Source: Rosenbergiella metrosideri (GTDB taxonomy: Bacteria > Pseudomonadota > Gammaproteobacteria > Enterobacterales > Enterobacteriaceae). Taken from it: a DNA stretch of 64,000 bases. The notes below the pieces were generated by a model. It saw only the letters and a program-made list of their open reading frames with translations, had not been told where the DNA came from and ran no database searches. Of the stretch, positions 7,218-16,111 are shown one piece after another (the first letter of the stretch is position 1; each line of letters opens with the position of its first letter). The DNA is taken from assembly GCF_022602565.1 (NCBI RefSeq), contig NZ_JALBCV010000003.1:1273-65272 (forward strand), written 5' to 3'. The translations under genes and the position numbers were made by a program.

Positions 7218-8137
7218 AGCATGAGCTTTGGCAGGTTTCTCACCTGGAGAAGAAGCCAGAGAGATACTTTGATGAACTCATGGTACTGGCCCTGCGTGAT
7301 GCTGACGGGCAGTCTGGTTATGAGAATAAGCAGATTTACGCCCGTTACTTTATTAACTATTTCTCTGGCAAAGAGTTGTCGAAAATTTCAGGAGAGCGCA
7401 TTACTGATGCAATTCCCACTCACTGCTACAGGACACGAAAGCCGCTATCTAACGCAACGAAGAACCGTTACCGCTCATTCGTAATGCGGGCTTTCTCTTT
7501 GGCTTATAAGAATGGATGGATTGATAAAGTCCCGTATGTCCCTTTGCTGAGAGAGCCAAAGGTAAGGGTTAGATGGATTGAGAAGCATCAAGCTAGAGTG
7601 CTTATTGATAACCTGAGTCATGATTGGATGAAGGCTGTCTGTTCATTCGCTTTAATGACCGGTGCGAGGATGAGTGAAATACTCACAATGAGGTGGGAGA
7701 GTGTAAATCTAGTTGGCAGGGTAGCAGTCGTTACAGCGGACAACGCGAAGTCTGGTAGGGCTAGAGCGCTCCCGCTGAACGATGAAACTATCGACTTGCT
7801 AAATAATCTTCCGCGCATTGGAGATTTTCCGTTTACGACTAACGGTGATTTTACCCCATCGATTAACCGTAACGACTTTGCCAACGCATTAAAGAAGTCA
7901 GGTATTGAAGATTTCCGCTTCCATGACCTGAGACACACTTGGGCAAGTTGGCACGTACAGAATGGAACACCGCTAATGGCACTGAAAGAAATGGGTGGTT
8001 GGGAGAAGTTGGAAATGGTAAATAAATATGCTCACTTATCTGGCGAACATTTGAGCAAATTTAGCGGCATTGTCACATTTTTGGCACAGTCCGAAAATAA
8101 CAAGCTATCACAGCCAAAAATATCACTCGTAAGTTAA
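7094..8137 (+). CDS. int: Tyrosine-recombinase phage integrase
   Basis: A 347-residue site-specific recombinase. The N-terminal arm-binding part begins MPIYRRGKTYWIDISAPDGS. A core-binding SAM-like domain covers about residues 55-150 and the catalytic domain about 160-325. Visible catalytic residues are Arg192 (TGARMSEIL), Lys219, His277 and Arg280 (HDLRHTWASW), Trp303 (GGW) and the nucleophile Tyr312 (VNKYAHLS). It would join phage and host attachment sites. The gene begins inside the excisionase-like gene and points to the prophage boundary, so the attachment junction should lie within a few hundred bases downstream. No truncation is seen. Confidence 0.95.
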   Translation: MPIYRRGKTYWIDISAPDGSRVRKSAKTQEKNKAQQLHDKLKHELWQVSHLEKKPERYFDELMVLALRDADGQSGYENKQIYARYFINYFSGKELSKISGERITDAIPTHCYRTRKPLSNATKNRYRSFVMRAFSLAYKNGWIDKVPYVPLLREPKVRVRWIEKHQARVLIDNLSHDWMKAVCSFALMTGARMSEILTMRWESVNLVGRVAVVTADNAKSGRARALPLNDETIDLLNNLPRIGDFPFTTNGDFTPSINRNDFANALKKSGIEDFRFHDLRHTWASWHVQNGTPLMALKEMGGWEKLEMVNKYAHLSGEHLSKFSGIVTFLAQSENNKLSQPKISLVS

Positions 8138-8278
8138 TGATTTAAATGGCTTTAATTCTAGCTTGTAATTTCCTAGCAAAGAAACACATCAGAGAAACAG
8201 TCTGATTAGATGCAACGAGTTACACACCAGAAATCGACGGGACGTGAGTCCATTCGTCCGTGTTAATCTTTGCAATGT

Positions 8279-8319
8279 TGTGCCGGTTTAGTCCTTGTTC
8301 AAGACTAAATTTCGACACA
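8279..8319. repeat. Extended imperfect inverted repeat downstream of int (candidate attachment site)
   Basis: Inner arms TTTAGTC (8287-8293) and GACTAAA (8303-8309) are separated by nine bases. Outer arms TGTGCCG (8279-8285) and CGACACA (8313-8319) pair with one mismatch. Two short inverted arms around a 7-9 base spacer resemble the core-type site of a tyrosine recombinase, and the position 140 bases past int fits. It could equally be a transcription terminator or part of a small RNA. Confidence 0.35.
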
Positions 8320-8662
8320 GTTAATTTCCGCGCTAGGATGCTACCATAAAGTTGATGATTTCCCTATCCCGCCGCCTACTGCCAATCCCCCTTGAGCGTT
8401 GCGTTCAGTCGTTTTTTATTTATCCCGCTCACATGACTGAACGACTCACGGCAAAAATTCCGCCTATCCAGCAATTTCTTTTATCTTCATCTTATTACGC
8501 TGAATTAAAGATAAATAATACTTCACTGAATTATTTATCACTCTCCCTCATAATGAGTTCAAATCAACGTACTTACGCCACAAATCCTTATTAAATATAG
8601 GGTTTTCCTACATCGTCAAAACTATTACAAATTGAAGAAAATAATCATTTCCTACAGTAAAA

Positions 8663-8679
8663 CTAATGATTATGATTAG
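8663..8679. promoter_or_regulatory. Fur-like operator upstream of fhuE
   Basis: CTAATGATTATGATTAG is an imperfect inverted repeat of two CTAAT(G/C)AT half sites, close to the AAT-rich core of Fur boxes. It lies about 100 bases before the fhuE start in an AT-rich stretch that could hold the promoter. FhuE and YncE are Fur-controlled in E. coli, which fits iron repression here. Confidence 0.5.
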
Positions 8680-8781
8680 CCTTCTCATTTACACGCATTG
8701 CCATTAATTGTTGTCTTCTCTGCCATCAACTAACAATAAAGGCACACAGCATCTAAATCTTTTCGATTTATAGGGATAACT

Positions 8782-11010
8782 ATGTCTGCTTCTTGCAGAA
8801 GGCCAGCCTGTTTTATTGCACACCACATACCACCGATGAATAGGGTATTCACACTGTCGCTACTAGCGCTCTCTATCCATTCACTTATTGTATCTCCTGA
8901 AGCACAGGCTGCCGACACAACCGGTTCAGCCACCAATGCGTCACAACAAGACGTGGTGGTCTACGGCGCAACTACCGACAACACTGACGACCAGAGTAAA
9001 CAGGACTATCAGGTTAAAACCACGCGAGCCGGAACAAAATTACTGCTGACACCACGCGATGTCCCACAATCGTTAAGCGTGATCACCCAGCAGCGCATGC
9101 AGGATCAACAACTTCAAACGATTAACGATGTGTTGAACAATACAACAGGGATCACTAGCGAACAGGATGACAGTGAAAGGGCCTATTACTATTCCCGCGG
9201 TTTTAAGATCACTAACTTCACCTTTGACGGTATTCCCACCGCGATGGGGGATTCATGGAACTACGGCGATACCGCGTCAGATACCGCAATTTACGATCGG
9301 ATTGAAGTCGTCCGCGGGGCAACGGGGCTGATGACCGGGGCGGGTAGCCCTGCTGCCTCGGTGAATATGGTGCGCAAGCATGCTGACAGTAAGACGGCTA
9401 CCGGTAATTTACAAGCCAGTTATGGCAGTTGGCAGAAGCAACGGTATGTCGCTGATCTTTCCACTCCCCTTAACCAATCCGGTTCGCTACGTGGCCGAGT
9501 GATTGCCGGTTATCAGAACCAAGATAGCTGGCTGGATCGCTACACCAAAAACACCAAATTCCTCTATGCAGCAATTGATGCGGACTTAAGTGAACGCACC
9601 ACGCTTTCTCTCGCCTACGACTATCAAGATGCCGATACCAGTAACCCGACTTGGGGAGGAAATCCGGTCTTCTACAGTAACGGAACACTGACGCACTATC
9701 GACGAGGCCTCAATTCCGCCGCCGACTGGACCTATTATCACACCACTGTGCGTAAACTCTATGCCGACCTAGAACATCATTTCGACAACGGTTGGATCGC
9801 CCACTTAAACGGTACCCACGCTGAAAACACCTTCAGCGATAAACTGCTGTATGTTGGCTATCTCAGTATGCCCGATAGAGATACTGGTGGAGGGGCTGAC
9901 GGCTTTGGCAGTAAAGATCGTGGGAAACGTGAGCTGACCTCTGTGGATGGCTATGCAAGTGGCCCCTTTACACTGTTGGGTCGTCAACACCAACTGATGA
10001 TCGGGGTAAATTACAGTCGCCAGCATAATGCTACCTATAGCAGTAACGGAACAACTAGTGAAGATGGCAGCGAGATTACCAGCAGTGATATTGGTCTCTT
10101 TACTAATCATTGGAACGGCGATATCGCCCAACCGACTTGGGGGGATTGGTATCAAAACGCTGATGACATCATTCGTCAAAAGTCTGCCTATACTGCTGCA
10201 CGCTTTTCACTTGCCGATCCTTTAGCCTTAATAGTCGGAGCGCGTTATACCCAATATCGTAACGATGGTTCGAGCGGCGATATGGAAAAAAACAATCTGA
10301 CGCCATATGCCGGTATTATTTATGACCTCAATGATACCTGGTCAGCCTATGCCAGCTATACCTCTATCTTCCAGCCGCAAACCTATCGCGATAGTACCGG
10401 CCATTATTTATCACCGATTACCGGTAAAAGTTACGAAACGGGACTAAAATCAGCGTGGGATGATGGACGACTCACCGCGACTTTCGCTATTTTCCGTATC
10501 GAACAAAATAATGTGGGTCAGGAACAAGATGGCGTCTATGTCAATAATAGCAGCGAGCAAGCCTATGTTGCGACCAAAGGCGCTCGCAGTAAGGGGGCGG
10601 AGTTTGAGTTAAACGGTGCCATCACCGATAACCTACAAATGACCTTCGGCGCAACCCGCTATGTCGCGACGGACTCTACCGGACGCTACAATAGTAATCA
10701 GCCGCAAACCGTCTTCAAACTCTTTAGCCGCTATCAGCTCCCTACTCTGCCCGAGCTGACGGTTGGCGGCGGGATTACTTGGCAAAACCGAGTGTTCTGG
10801 GACGTTGCCGCCCCTGATGGCAGCACCCAACGGGTATATCAAAGCAGCTATCCTTTAGCGAGCCTGTTTACGCGTTACCAGATCAACAAGCAGGTTGCGG
10901 TACAAGCTAATATTAACAACCTCTTCGATCGTACTTATTACACTTATAGGAACAATGATGTCTACGGTGAGCCCCGTAACGTCTCAATCAGCTTATCCTA
11001 TCAGTTTTAA
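8782..11010 (+). CDS. fhuE: TonB-dependent ferric coprogen/rhodotorulic acid receptor FhuE
   Basis: A 742-residue outer-membrane siderophore receptor. A TonB box (DVVVYG) is at 57-62. The plug domain contains TPRDVPQSLSVITQQRMQDQ and YYYSRGFKITNFTFDGIPT, and the 22-strand barrel ends in SLSYQF. Many segments match E. coli FhuE closely (RIEVVRGATGLMTG, YASYTSIFQPQ, LAPITG-like SPITGKSYETGLKS, PELTVGGGITWQNRV). It would import hydroxamate siderophores made by fungi. The ATG at 8782 follows GGGATAACT and gives an 18-residue extension before a classic signal peptide (MNRVFTLSLLALSIHS to AQA); Met19 at 8836 is the alternative start but lacks a ribosome site. A Fur-like site lies upstream and yncE follows on the same strand. 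Confidence 0.92.
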   Translation: MSASCRRPACFIAHHIPPMNRVFTLSLLALSIHSLIVSPEAQAADTTGSATNASQQDVVVYGATTDNTDDQSKQDYQVKTTRAGTKLLLTPRDVPQSLSVITQQRMQDQQLQTINDVLNNTTGITSEQDDSERAYYYSRGFKITNFTFDGIPTAMGDSWNYGDTASDTAIYDRIEVVRGATGLMTGAGSPAASVNMVRKHADSKTATGNLQASYGSWQKQRYVADLSTPLNQSGSLRGRVIAGYQNQDSWLDRYTKNTKFLYAAIDADLSERTTLSLAYDYQDADTSNPTWGGNPVFYSNGTLTHYRRGLNSAADWTYYHTTVRKLYADLEHHFDNGWIAHLNGTHAENTFSDKLLYVGYLSMPDRDTGGGADGFGSKDRGKRELTSVDGYASGPFTLLGRQHQLMIGVNYSRQHNATYSSNGTTSEDGSEITSSDIGLFTNHWNGDIAQPTWGDWYQNADDIIRQKSAYTAARFSLADPLALIVGARYTQYRNDGSSGDMEKNNLTPYAGIIYDLNDTWSAYASYTSIFQPQTYRDSTGHYLSPITGKSYETGLKSAWDDGRLTATFAIFRIEQNNVGQEQDGVYVNNSSEQAYVATKGARSKGAEFELNGAITDNLQMTFGATRYVATDSTGRYNSNQPQTVFKLFSRYQLPTLPELTVGGGITWQNRVFWDVAAPDGSTQRVYQSSYPLASLFTRYQINKQVAVQANINNLFDRTYYTYRNNDVYGEPRNVSISLSYQF

Positions 11011-11021
11011 TTACTCAGGCT

Positions 11022-11044
11022 AACGTCCTGCCCGTCAGGACGTT
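11022..11044 (+). terminator. Hairpin between fhuE and yncE
   Basis: A perfect 9-bp stem, AACGTCCTG/CAGGACGTT, with a five-base loop lies 12 bases after the fhuE stop. Only a short, broken T stretch follows, so it is more likely a transcript-stabilising or attenuating hairpin than a strong terminator. It could lower yncE relative to fhuE. Confidence 0.5.
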
Positions 11045-11081
11045 TATCTCTACCGGTTTGAAGTTAATCAAGGAGTTTAGT

Positions 11082-12140
11082 ATGAGAGGAAGCTTTCCCT
11101 CACTTAAAGCATTGTACTCGGCACTCTTAATGACCACCCTGACGGCACCGACAGCCTTCGCCCAACAAGCACCATCCGTAGCCTCCTCACCTGTAGAGCG
11201 GCAACTGGGTGATGGCTTATATGAATTGGCCCTGATTCCCGGACAAAATAAGCTCTATGTTGCGAGTGCACAAAGTTTTAAAGACGTTAATGGTGGCGTG
11301 ATCTATCGTTTGGATCCCACCACTCTCGCCATCACCGGTGAAACGCATACGGACCTTAAAAATTTTGGTATGGCTATTGATGACAAGGGCCAGTTCTTCT
11401 ACACCACCAACTCGCTTGATGGAGGGGTCTCTAAAGTTGACGCCCTGACCGGAAAGGTTATCGAACGCCTCTTTTTTAAAGGTAAAGACAAAGATGGCGA
11501 TCCTATTGGTGCGCGGGAAATCCTCTTCCACAACAACCAACTCTATATAGGTCGTGTTACCGATCCCGGTTATATCTCGATTGTCGATGCCCAAACCATG
11601 ACCTTGAAAGGGAAAATAGACAATGTCGGCAAATGGGTAACAGGGATAATCTATTCCCCATCAACTCAACGTATTTATGCGGCAAGTGGTAGTGGCGAAA
11701 TAGCGGTTATCAATCCTACGAATAATAAAATTGAACATCGCTGGAAACCTGATGATGGACAGAAGTACCTGTTCCTCAATATGGCGGAAGATCCTACTAC
11801 GGGACGTTTATTCGTCACCGATAATTCCGAAGGCAAGACGACTTTAGTCTTTGATGAACATTCTGGAAAAGTGATTAAGCGACTCCCAGGTGATGCCTTA
11901 GGGATAAAGTTTAATGTAAAACGCCACGAGGTTTATATTAGCCAGCGTGAATCGAAAAAGGTTATACAACTGGATGCCACCAGCCTAACGCCAAAACACG
12001 TTTGGTCATTCGGCGGTCATCCCAACAGCCTGCTGGTGTCACCTGACGGTAATTCGTTGTATGTCACCATCAAACAGGACTTTAACGAAGATAACACCAC
12101 CAAAGGTCCAGATAGCGTGGCGAAAATTTCGCTGAATTAA
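11082..12140 (+). CDS. yncE: YncE-like periplasmic beta-propeller protein
   Basis: 352 residues from the ATG at 11082, which has AAGGAG six bases upstream; the in-frame TTG at 11058 has none. A signal peptide (MRGSFPSLKALYSALLMTTL to AFA, about residue 27) is followed by a seven-bladed propeller of roughly 45-residue repeats (GGVIYRLDPTTLAITGETH, HPNSLLVSPDGNSLYVTIKQ). Length and repeats match E. coli YncE (353 residues), a Fur-regulated periplasmic protein reported to bind single-stranded DNA. In E. coli yncE is next to the TonB receptor gene yncD; here it follows fhuE. The pairing with a receptor suggests a shared role at the cell envelope, which remains unproven. Confidence 0.85.
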   Translation: MRGSFPSLKALYSALLMTTLTAPTAFAQQAPSVASSPVERQLGDGLYELALIPGQNKLYVASAQSFKDVNGGVIYRLDPTTLAITGETHTDLKNFGMAIDDKGQFFYTTNSLDGGVSKVDALTGKVIERLFFKGKDKDGDPIGAREILFHNNQLYIGRVTDPGYISIVDAQTMTLKGKIDNVGKWVTGIIYSPSTQRIYAASGSGEIAVINPTNNKIEHRWKPDDGQKYLFLNMAEDPTTGRLFVTDNSEGKTTLVFDEHSGKVIKRLPGDALGIKFNVKRHEVYISQRESKKVIQLDATSLTPKHVWSFGGHPNSLLVSPDGNSLYVTIKQDFNEDNTTKGPDSVAKISLN

Positions 12141-12186
12141 CCGGGGGCTTAAGGCCTTTCCTATCCTGCCTTAAAACCTTACACCT

Positions 12187-12215
12187 AAAAAAGGGGCTTA
12201 AATTAGCCCCTTTTT
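12187..12215. terminator. Bidirectional terminator between yncE and queA
   Basis: GGGGCT/AGCCCC with a six-base loop is flanked by an A tract on the left and a T tract on the right, so it can end transcripts from both directions. It lies between the convergent genes yncE (+) and queA (-). Confidence 0.9.
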
Positions 12216-12233
12216 AATTATAGGGGTGCTTCC

Positions 12234-13304
12234 TTAGTCGTCCATCACCTCATTGACCGCTTGCGGGTTTTGGGTAATAAACATCGCATCACCGTAACTA
12301 AAGAAACGATATTGCTGTTCCACCGCTTGCTGATAGGCGTGCATCGTGTTTTTATAGCCGGCAAAGGCAGAGACCAGCATAATCAGCGTCGATTCAGGCA
12401 GGTGAAAATTGGTAATTAACGCATCGATAACTTGATACTGATAGCCCGGGTAGATAAAGATCTGCGTATCATCGAAGAAAGGCGCGATAAGCGCGTTCTC
12501 CGCCGCCTTGGCCGCACTTTCTAAAGAACGTACCGAGGTCGTCCCCACCGCAACCACTTTATTCCCTCGTGCTTTACAGGCCAATACGGCATCCACCACC
12601 TCTTGCGGGACTTCAGCGTATTCAGCATGCATAATATGATCTTCGATGCTCTCAACCCGCACTGGTTGAAAGGTCCCCGCCCCCACATGTAAGGTGACAA
12701 AAGCCGTTTCGATCCCTTTTTGACGTAATGCGTCCAATAAAGGCTGGTCGAAGTGCAGCCCTGCTGTCGGAGCGGCGACGGCACCTGGTTTCGCACTATA
12801 AACCGTTTGGTAAAGCTCGCGGTCAGCCTCTTCATCGGGACGATCGATATAGGGCGGCAACGGCATATGGCCGATATGGTTGAGGATATCTAACACCTCG
12901 CGATCATCATGAAACTCAATTTCAAACAGCGTATCGTGACGAGCGACCATGGTGGCCCGTACAGCTAAAGCGTCACCCAATAGCAGTTCCGCGCCCGGCT
13001 TCGGTGCTTTCGAAGCACGAACGTGGGCTAAGACCCGCTTATCGTCAAGCATCCGCTCCACCAGCATCTCAAGCTTACCGCCACTGGCTTTTTGACCATA
13101 GACCCGAGCGGGGATCACCCGAGTATTATTAAATACCAGCAAATCACCGGGTTGTAACTTATCCAGAACATCGGTGAAGACGCCATGCTGTAACTCTCCC
13201 GAGGGCCCGTCTAACGATAGCAGTCGGCAAGCGCTCCGCTCAGGTTGTGGATAATGGGCAATTAACGACTCAGGTAAAGCAAAGTTAAAATCAGCAACGC
13301 GCAT
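12234..13304 (-). CDS. queA: tRNA preQ1(34) S-adenosylmethionine ribosyltransferase-isomerase QueA
   Basis: A 356-residue cytoplasmic enzyme. It transfers and rearranges the ribose of S-adenosylmethionine onto preQ1 at the wobble position of tRNAs, giving epoxyqueuosine. Full length and close to the E. coli protein. Recognisable segments are [20 protein letters not shown] at the start, [28 protein letters not shown] and [20 protein letters not shown]. In E. coli queA heads an operon with tgt, yajC and secDF; here the gene downstream on the same strand is not tgt, because yncE converges on it. It is divergent from acpH, with a 99-base shared upstream region, as in Salmonella. Confidence 0.97.
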   Translation of the reverse strand: MRVADFNFALPESLIAHYPQPERSACRLLSLDGPSGELQHGVFTDVLDKLQPGDLLVFNNTRVIPARVYGQKASGGKLEMLVERMLDDKRVLAHVRASKAPKPGAELLLGDALAVRATMVARHDTLFEIEFHDDREVLDILNHIGHMPLPPYIDRPDEEADRELYQTVYSAKPGAVAAPTAGLHFDQPLLDALRQKGIETAFVTLHVGAGTFQPVRVESIEDHIMHAEYAEVPQEVVDAVLACKARGNKVVAVGTTSVRSLESAAKAAENALIAPFFDDTQIFIYPGYQYQVIDALITNFHLPESTLIMLVSAFAGYKNTMHAYQQAVEQQYRFFSYGDAMFITQNPQAVNEVMDD

Positions 13305-13403
13305 GGTGACTTATTCCGATAAAAATTTAGGCGCACAGTGTAACGGAAAAGGGGGCATTACAGAACCTTTGGCTTTTAGGGCAACTCAGGTAATAATGGC
13401 AGC

Positions 13404-13985
13404 ATGAATTTTCTCGCTCATCTCCACCTCGCCCAGCTCGCCAGCAGCTCCCTCACCGGTAATTTACTGGCGGACTTTGTCCGTGGCGATCCCGCTGGCC
13501 GCTGGTCGGATAGTATTGTGGCTGGGATCCAAATGCACCGTCGGCTGGACAGTCTTTCTGATCACTTGCCAGAGGTCCGTGAAGCGAAACAACGCTTTAC
13601 GCCGGAAACTCGCCGCGTCGCCCCCATCGCATTGGATGTGATTTGGGATCATTTTTTAGCCCGCGACTGGTCAGCCTTCCATCCTCAGCAAAGCTTAGCC
13701 GAATTCTGTGCCGTGGCTGAACAGACCATTGCTCGCGATTTGGCTCAGACGCCTGATAATTTCCAACATCTTAATCGTCTTATCTGGCAGCAACGTTGGC
13801 TAGAACGCTATGCCGAGCTGGAGAATCTGGAGAACGTTTTTCGGCAAATGGCGCAGCGCCGACCGCGCCTCGTAATGTTGGCTAACTGTTATCAAGATTT
13901 CATAACCCACTATCGCGAATTGGAAGCCTTGTTTTACCGTTTTTATCCCCGATTAATGGCACAGGCAACAGAAAAACAGCTTTAA
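13404..13985 (+). CDS. acpH: Acyl carrier protein phosphodiesterase AcpH
   Basis: A 193-residue cytoplasmic hydrolase that removes the phosphopantetheine arm from holo-acyl carrier protein. It begins MNFLAHLHLAQLASSSLTGN and keeps the family motifs DFVRGD, HRRLDSLSDHLP and the DVIWDHFLARDW segment, whose His/Asp residues belong to an HD-like metal site. The length matches E. coli AcpH (193). It is divergent from queA, its usual neighbour. A peroxiredoxin gene follows on the same strand after 115 bases. Confidence 0.93.
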   Translation: MNFLAHLHLAQLASSSLTGNLLADFVRGDPAGRWSDSIVAGIQMHRRLDSLSDHLPEVREAKQRFTPETRRVAPIALDVIWDHFLARDWSAFHPQQSLAEFCAVAEQTIARDLAQTPDNFQHLNRLIWQQRWLERYAELENLENVFRQMAQRRPRLVMLANCYQDFITHYRELEALFYRFYPRLMAQATEKQL

Positions 13986-14100
13986 AGTCCCCCGCCACTT
14001 CTTGGGTTCTGATACACTGCCTTCGCGCAACAGACGCAGGATCGGCTCATCTTGAGCCTGTGTCCTAAAACGATTTTATTCATTAACACTTGGAGTATGT

Positions 14101-14703
14101 ATGGTACTTGTGACTCGTTCAGCCCCTGATTTTACCGCTGCGGCAGTTTTAGGTAACGGTGAGATTGTTGAGAATTTTAACTTCCATAAGCACATTGCCG
14201 GTAAACCTGCCGTACTCTTTTTCTGGCCAATGGACTTCACTTTCGTTTGCCCTTCAGAGCTGATTGCATTCGATAAGCGTTACGCTGAATTCAAGCAACG
14301 CGGTGTGGAAGTCGTTGGCGTTTCTTTCGACTCAGAGTTCGTGCACAACGCATGGCGTAACACGCCAATCGAAAACGGCGGTATTGGTAAAGTGCAATAC
14401 GCGATGGTTGCCGATATCAAGCGTGAGATTCAACAAGCTTACGGTATCGAACACCCAGAAGCTGGTGTTGCCCTACGTGGTTCATTCTTAATCGACAAAG
14501 ACGGTGTGGTTCGTCATCAAGTCGTGAACGATCTGCCACTTGGCCGTAACGTTGATGAAATGCTGCGTATGGTTGACGCGCTGCAATTCCACGAAGAGCA
14601 TGGCGAAGTCTGCCCTGCACAGTGGGAAAAAGGTAAAGAAGGCATGGGTGCATCACCAGAAGGTGTTGCGAAGTACCTGTCTCAAAACGCGGCGAAGTTA
14701 TAA
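14101..14703 (+). CDS. tsaA: 2-Cys peroxiredoxin (AhpC/TsaA family)
   Basis: A 200-residue thiol peroxidase that reduces H2O2 and organic peroxides. The peroxidatic Cys50 is in DFTFVCPSE and the resolving Cys171 in GEVCPAQW, making it a typical 2-Cys enzyme that works as a dimer. A GGIG loop at 93-96 is present; the C-terminal YF motif of easily inactivated eukaryotic enzymes is not, since the sequence here is KYLSQ. The queA-acpH-tsaA neighbourhood is the one seen in Salmonella. The ATG follows TTGGAG with five bases of spacing. The real reductant cannot be told from sequence, as no ahpF is nearby. Confidence 0.92.
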   Translation: MVLVTRSAPDFTAAAVLGNGEIVENFNFHKHIAGKPAVLFFWPMDFTFVCPSELIAFDKRYAEFKQRGVEVVGVSFDSEFVHNAWRNTPIENGGIGKVQYAMVADIKREIQQAYGIEHPEAGVALRGSFLIDKDGVVRHQVVNDLPLGRNVDEMLRMVDALQFHEEHGEVCPAQWEKGKEGMGASPEGVAKYLSQNAAKL

Positions 14704-14710
14704 TCGCCTT

Positions 14711-14732
14711 GCCCCCTAAGACGTTAGGGGGC
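14711..14732 (+). terminator. Hairpin after the peroxiredoxin gene
   Basis: GCCCCCTAA/TTAGGGGGC is a perfect 9-bp stem with a GACG tetraloop, 8 bases after the stop codon. The T tract is missing (ACTCACTT follows), so termination may be partial. Confidence 0.6.
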
Positions 14733-14814
14733 ACTCACTTCGTGTAAGGAATTGTCGCGCCGTAAACTATCTCTTTGCAGCCCTTTTGCTAGCGTTGCCC
14801 TTTCTAGGATGATT

Positions 14815-16083
14815 ATGCAACTTCCACTACAACATTGGCTTCAGACCCTAGGTCTTACTCAGTACACCGATATTATCGCAACGCTACTCATGCTTACCGC
14901 GATGATTTTCATCTCTCTGATTATTCACCTTTTACTTCATAAACTGCTGTTACCGATACTGAAAAAACAGTCAGAAAAGAGCCAACACCTTTGGCCAAAA
15001 TCGTTATTTAAACATCGCTTATTTAATCGTGCGACCTGGCTATTACAGGGCGTGCTGTTTCAGACATTCCTGCATATCCTATTTGACCCACAGAGTATGC
15101 TATTCGTCGCGCTGACCACTCTCTGCCAACTGTGGGTGATGCTCTTCAGCTTACTGATCGCCTTCTCACTGCTCGATGTTATTCAAGCGGTGACGGCCAA
15201 AAGTGAATTTGCCAAACAGATCCCGCTGCGGGGCATCTTCCAAAGTATTAAATTAATTATGGCGATTTTAATCGCTATCTTGATGATTTCGCTATTATTA
15301 GGAAAGTCGCCCGGCACCTTGCTAACAGGCTTGGGCGCTATGACCGCCGTACTGATGTTGGTCTTTCGCGATCCCATTCTTGGCTTGGTCGCCGGAATCC
15401 AGCTGTCCGCTAACGATATGCTGAAGATTGGCGATTGGCTGGATATGCCAAAATACGGTGCGGATGGTGCAGTCATCGATATCAATTTAACCACGGTTAA
15501 AGTGCATAATTGGGATAAAACTATCGTTACTATTCCCGCTTATGCCTTAATTTCCGACTCCTTTAAAAACTGGCGAGGGATGTCAGAATCGGGGGGCAGA
15601 CGTATAAAGCGTAGCGTCAATATTGATACCACCAGCATTCACTTCTTATCGGAGACCGAGATCGACCGACTTGGACAAGCCCATTTACTCAGCCCCTATT
15701 TAGTAAATAAGCAGCAAGAGATCAGTCAATGGAACACCCAGCGCGATAATCAAAATGCGTCGTTACTCAATCATCGTGCATTGACCAATATCGGCACCTT
15801 TCGTATTTGGCTGGAAAATTGGTTGAAGACGCACCCACAGATACGACAAGATATGACGCTTATGGTGCGGCAGCTAGCGCCCACCGAGAACGGTCAACCT
15901 ATTGAGATTTATGCTTTCACCAATACAGTTGTCTGGGCAGAGTATGAAGCGATCCAAAGCGATATTTTCGACTATCTCTACGCGGCACTGCCTGCCTTTG
16001 AATTACGCGTCCATCAAACCCCAACCGGTACCGATATAAGGGCACTTATGCCAGGCCGGACCGATCTACAACGCAATAGTTAA
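14815..16083 (+). CDS. ybdG: MscS-family mechanosensitive channel, YbdG type
   Basis: 422 residues from the ATG at 14815 (AGG six bases upstream); a longer frame from a TTG at 14752 has no good ribosome site. About five transmembrane segments lie in residues 20-190. The pore helix and MscS beta domain follow (TLLTGLGAMTAVLMLVFRDP, IQLSANDMLKIGDWLDMPKY, then VTIPAYALISDSFKNW), then a cytoplasmic C-terminal domain with VRQLAPTENGQPIEIYAFT. E. coli YbdG (415 residues) has the same layout and gives a small-conductance tension-gated channel in the inner membrane. It would act as an osmotic safety valve. An alternative start is the ATG at 14809. Confidence 0.9.
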   Translation: MQLPLQHWLQTLGLTQYTDIIATLLMLTAMIFISLIIHLLLHKLLLPILKKQSEKSQHLWPKSLFKHRLFNRATWLLQGVLFQTFLHILFDPQSMLFVALTTLCQLWVMLFSLLIAFSLLDVIQAVTAKSEFAKQIPLRGIFQSIKLIMAILIAILMISLLLGKSPGTLLTGLGAMTAVLMLVFRDPILGLVAGIQLSANDMLKIGDWLDMPKYGADGAVIDINLTTVKVHNWDKTIVTIPAYALISDSFKNWRGMSESGGRRIKRSVNIDTTSIHFLSETEIDRLGQAHLLSPYLVNKQQEISQWNTQRDNQNASLLNHRALTNIGTFRIWLENWLKTHPQIRQDMTLMVRQLAPTENGQPIEIYAFTNTVVWAEYEAIQSDIFDYLYAALPAFELRVHQTPTGTDIRALMPGRTDLQRNS

Positions 16084-16087
16084 GATG

Positions 16088-16107
16088 AGGGGGCCTGCAG
16101 GCCCCCT
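16088..16107. terminator. Bidirectional hairpin between ybdG and the sugar exporter gene
   Basis: AGGGGGCC/GGCCCCCT with a TGCA loop is an almost perfect palindrome placed between two convergent genes. It has very high stability but only a weak T tract on either side. Confidence 0.7.
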
Positions 16108-16111
16108 GATA

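Larger units (their letters stand above)
1..8340. mobile_element. Right (integrase) end of a lambdoid prophage, left end outside window
   Basis: About two dozen closely packed, mostly tiny plus-strand genes run towards an integrase at 7094-8137. They include a RecE-like nuclease, an SSB, a DUF551 protein and an excisionase-like gene, and many are joined by 1-4 base stop/start overlaps. This is the content and direction of the int-side early operon of lambdoid phages, where int is the last gene before the attachment site. No repressor, replication, lysis or structural genes are in view, so I cannot tell whether the prophage is complete. The right boundary is uncertain: it is placed just past the inverted repeats that follow int, before the host iron genes. 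Confidence 0.85.
8138..8720. other. Gene-poor prophage/host junction region
   Basis: About 580 bases between the integrase and the fhuE leader have no convincing gene. The 80-codon frame at 8352-8594 lacks a ribosome site and has unremarkable composition. The first 200 bases hold inverted repeats (see 8279-8319). The last 80 are AT-rich with a Fur-like operator. No tRNA or tmRNA that could serve as an integration target is visible. The prophage boundary is probably inside 8140-8350, but its exact place cannot be read without the left end. Confidence 0.5.

Noticed and set aside
8352-8594. 80-codon plus-strand frame after the integrase
   Set aside because: No ribosome site, biased composition and no recognisable sequence; probably chance in an AT-rich spacer.
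8138-8720. tRNA or tmRNA as the prophage integration site
   Set aside because: Scanning both strands by eye I found no cloverleaf, T-loop GTTC with matching stems, or CCA end in the interval.
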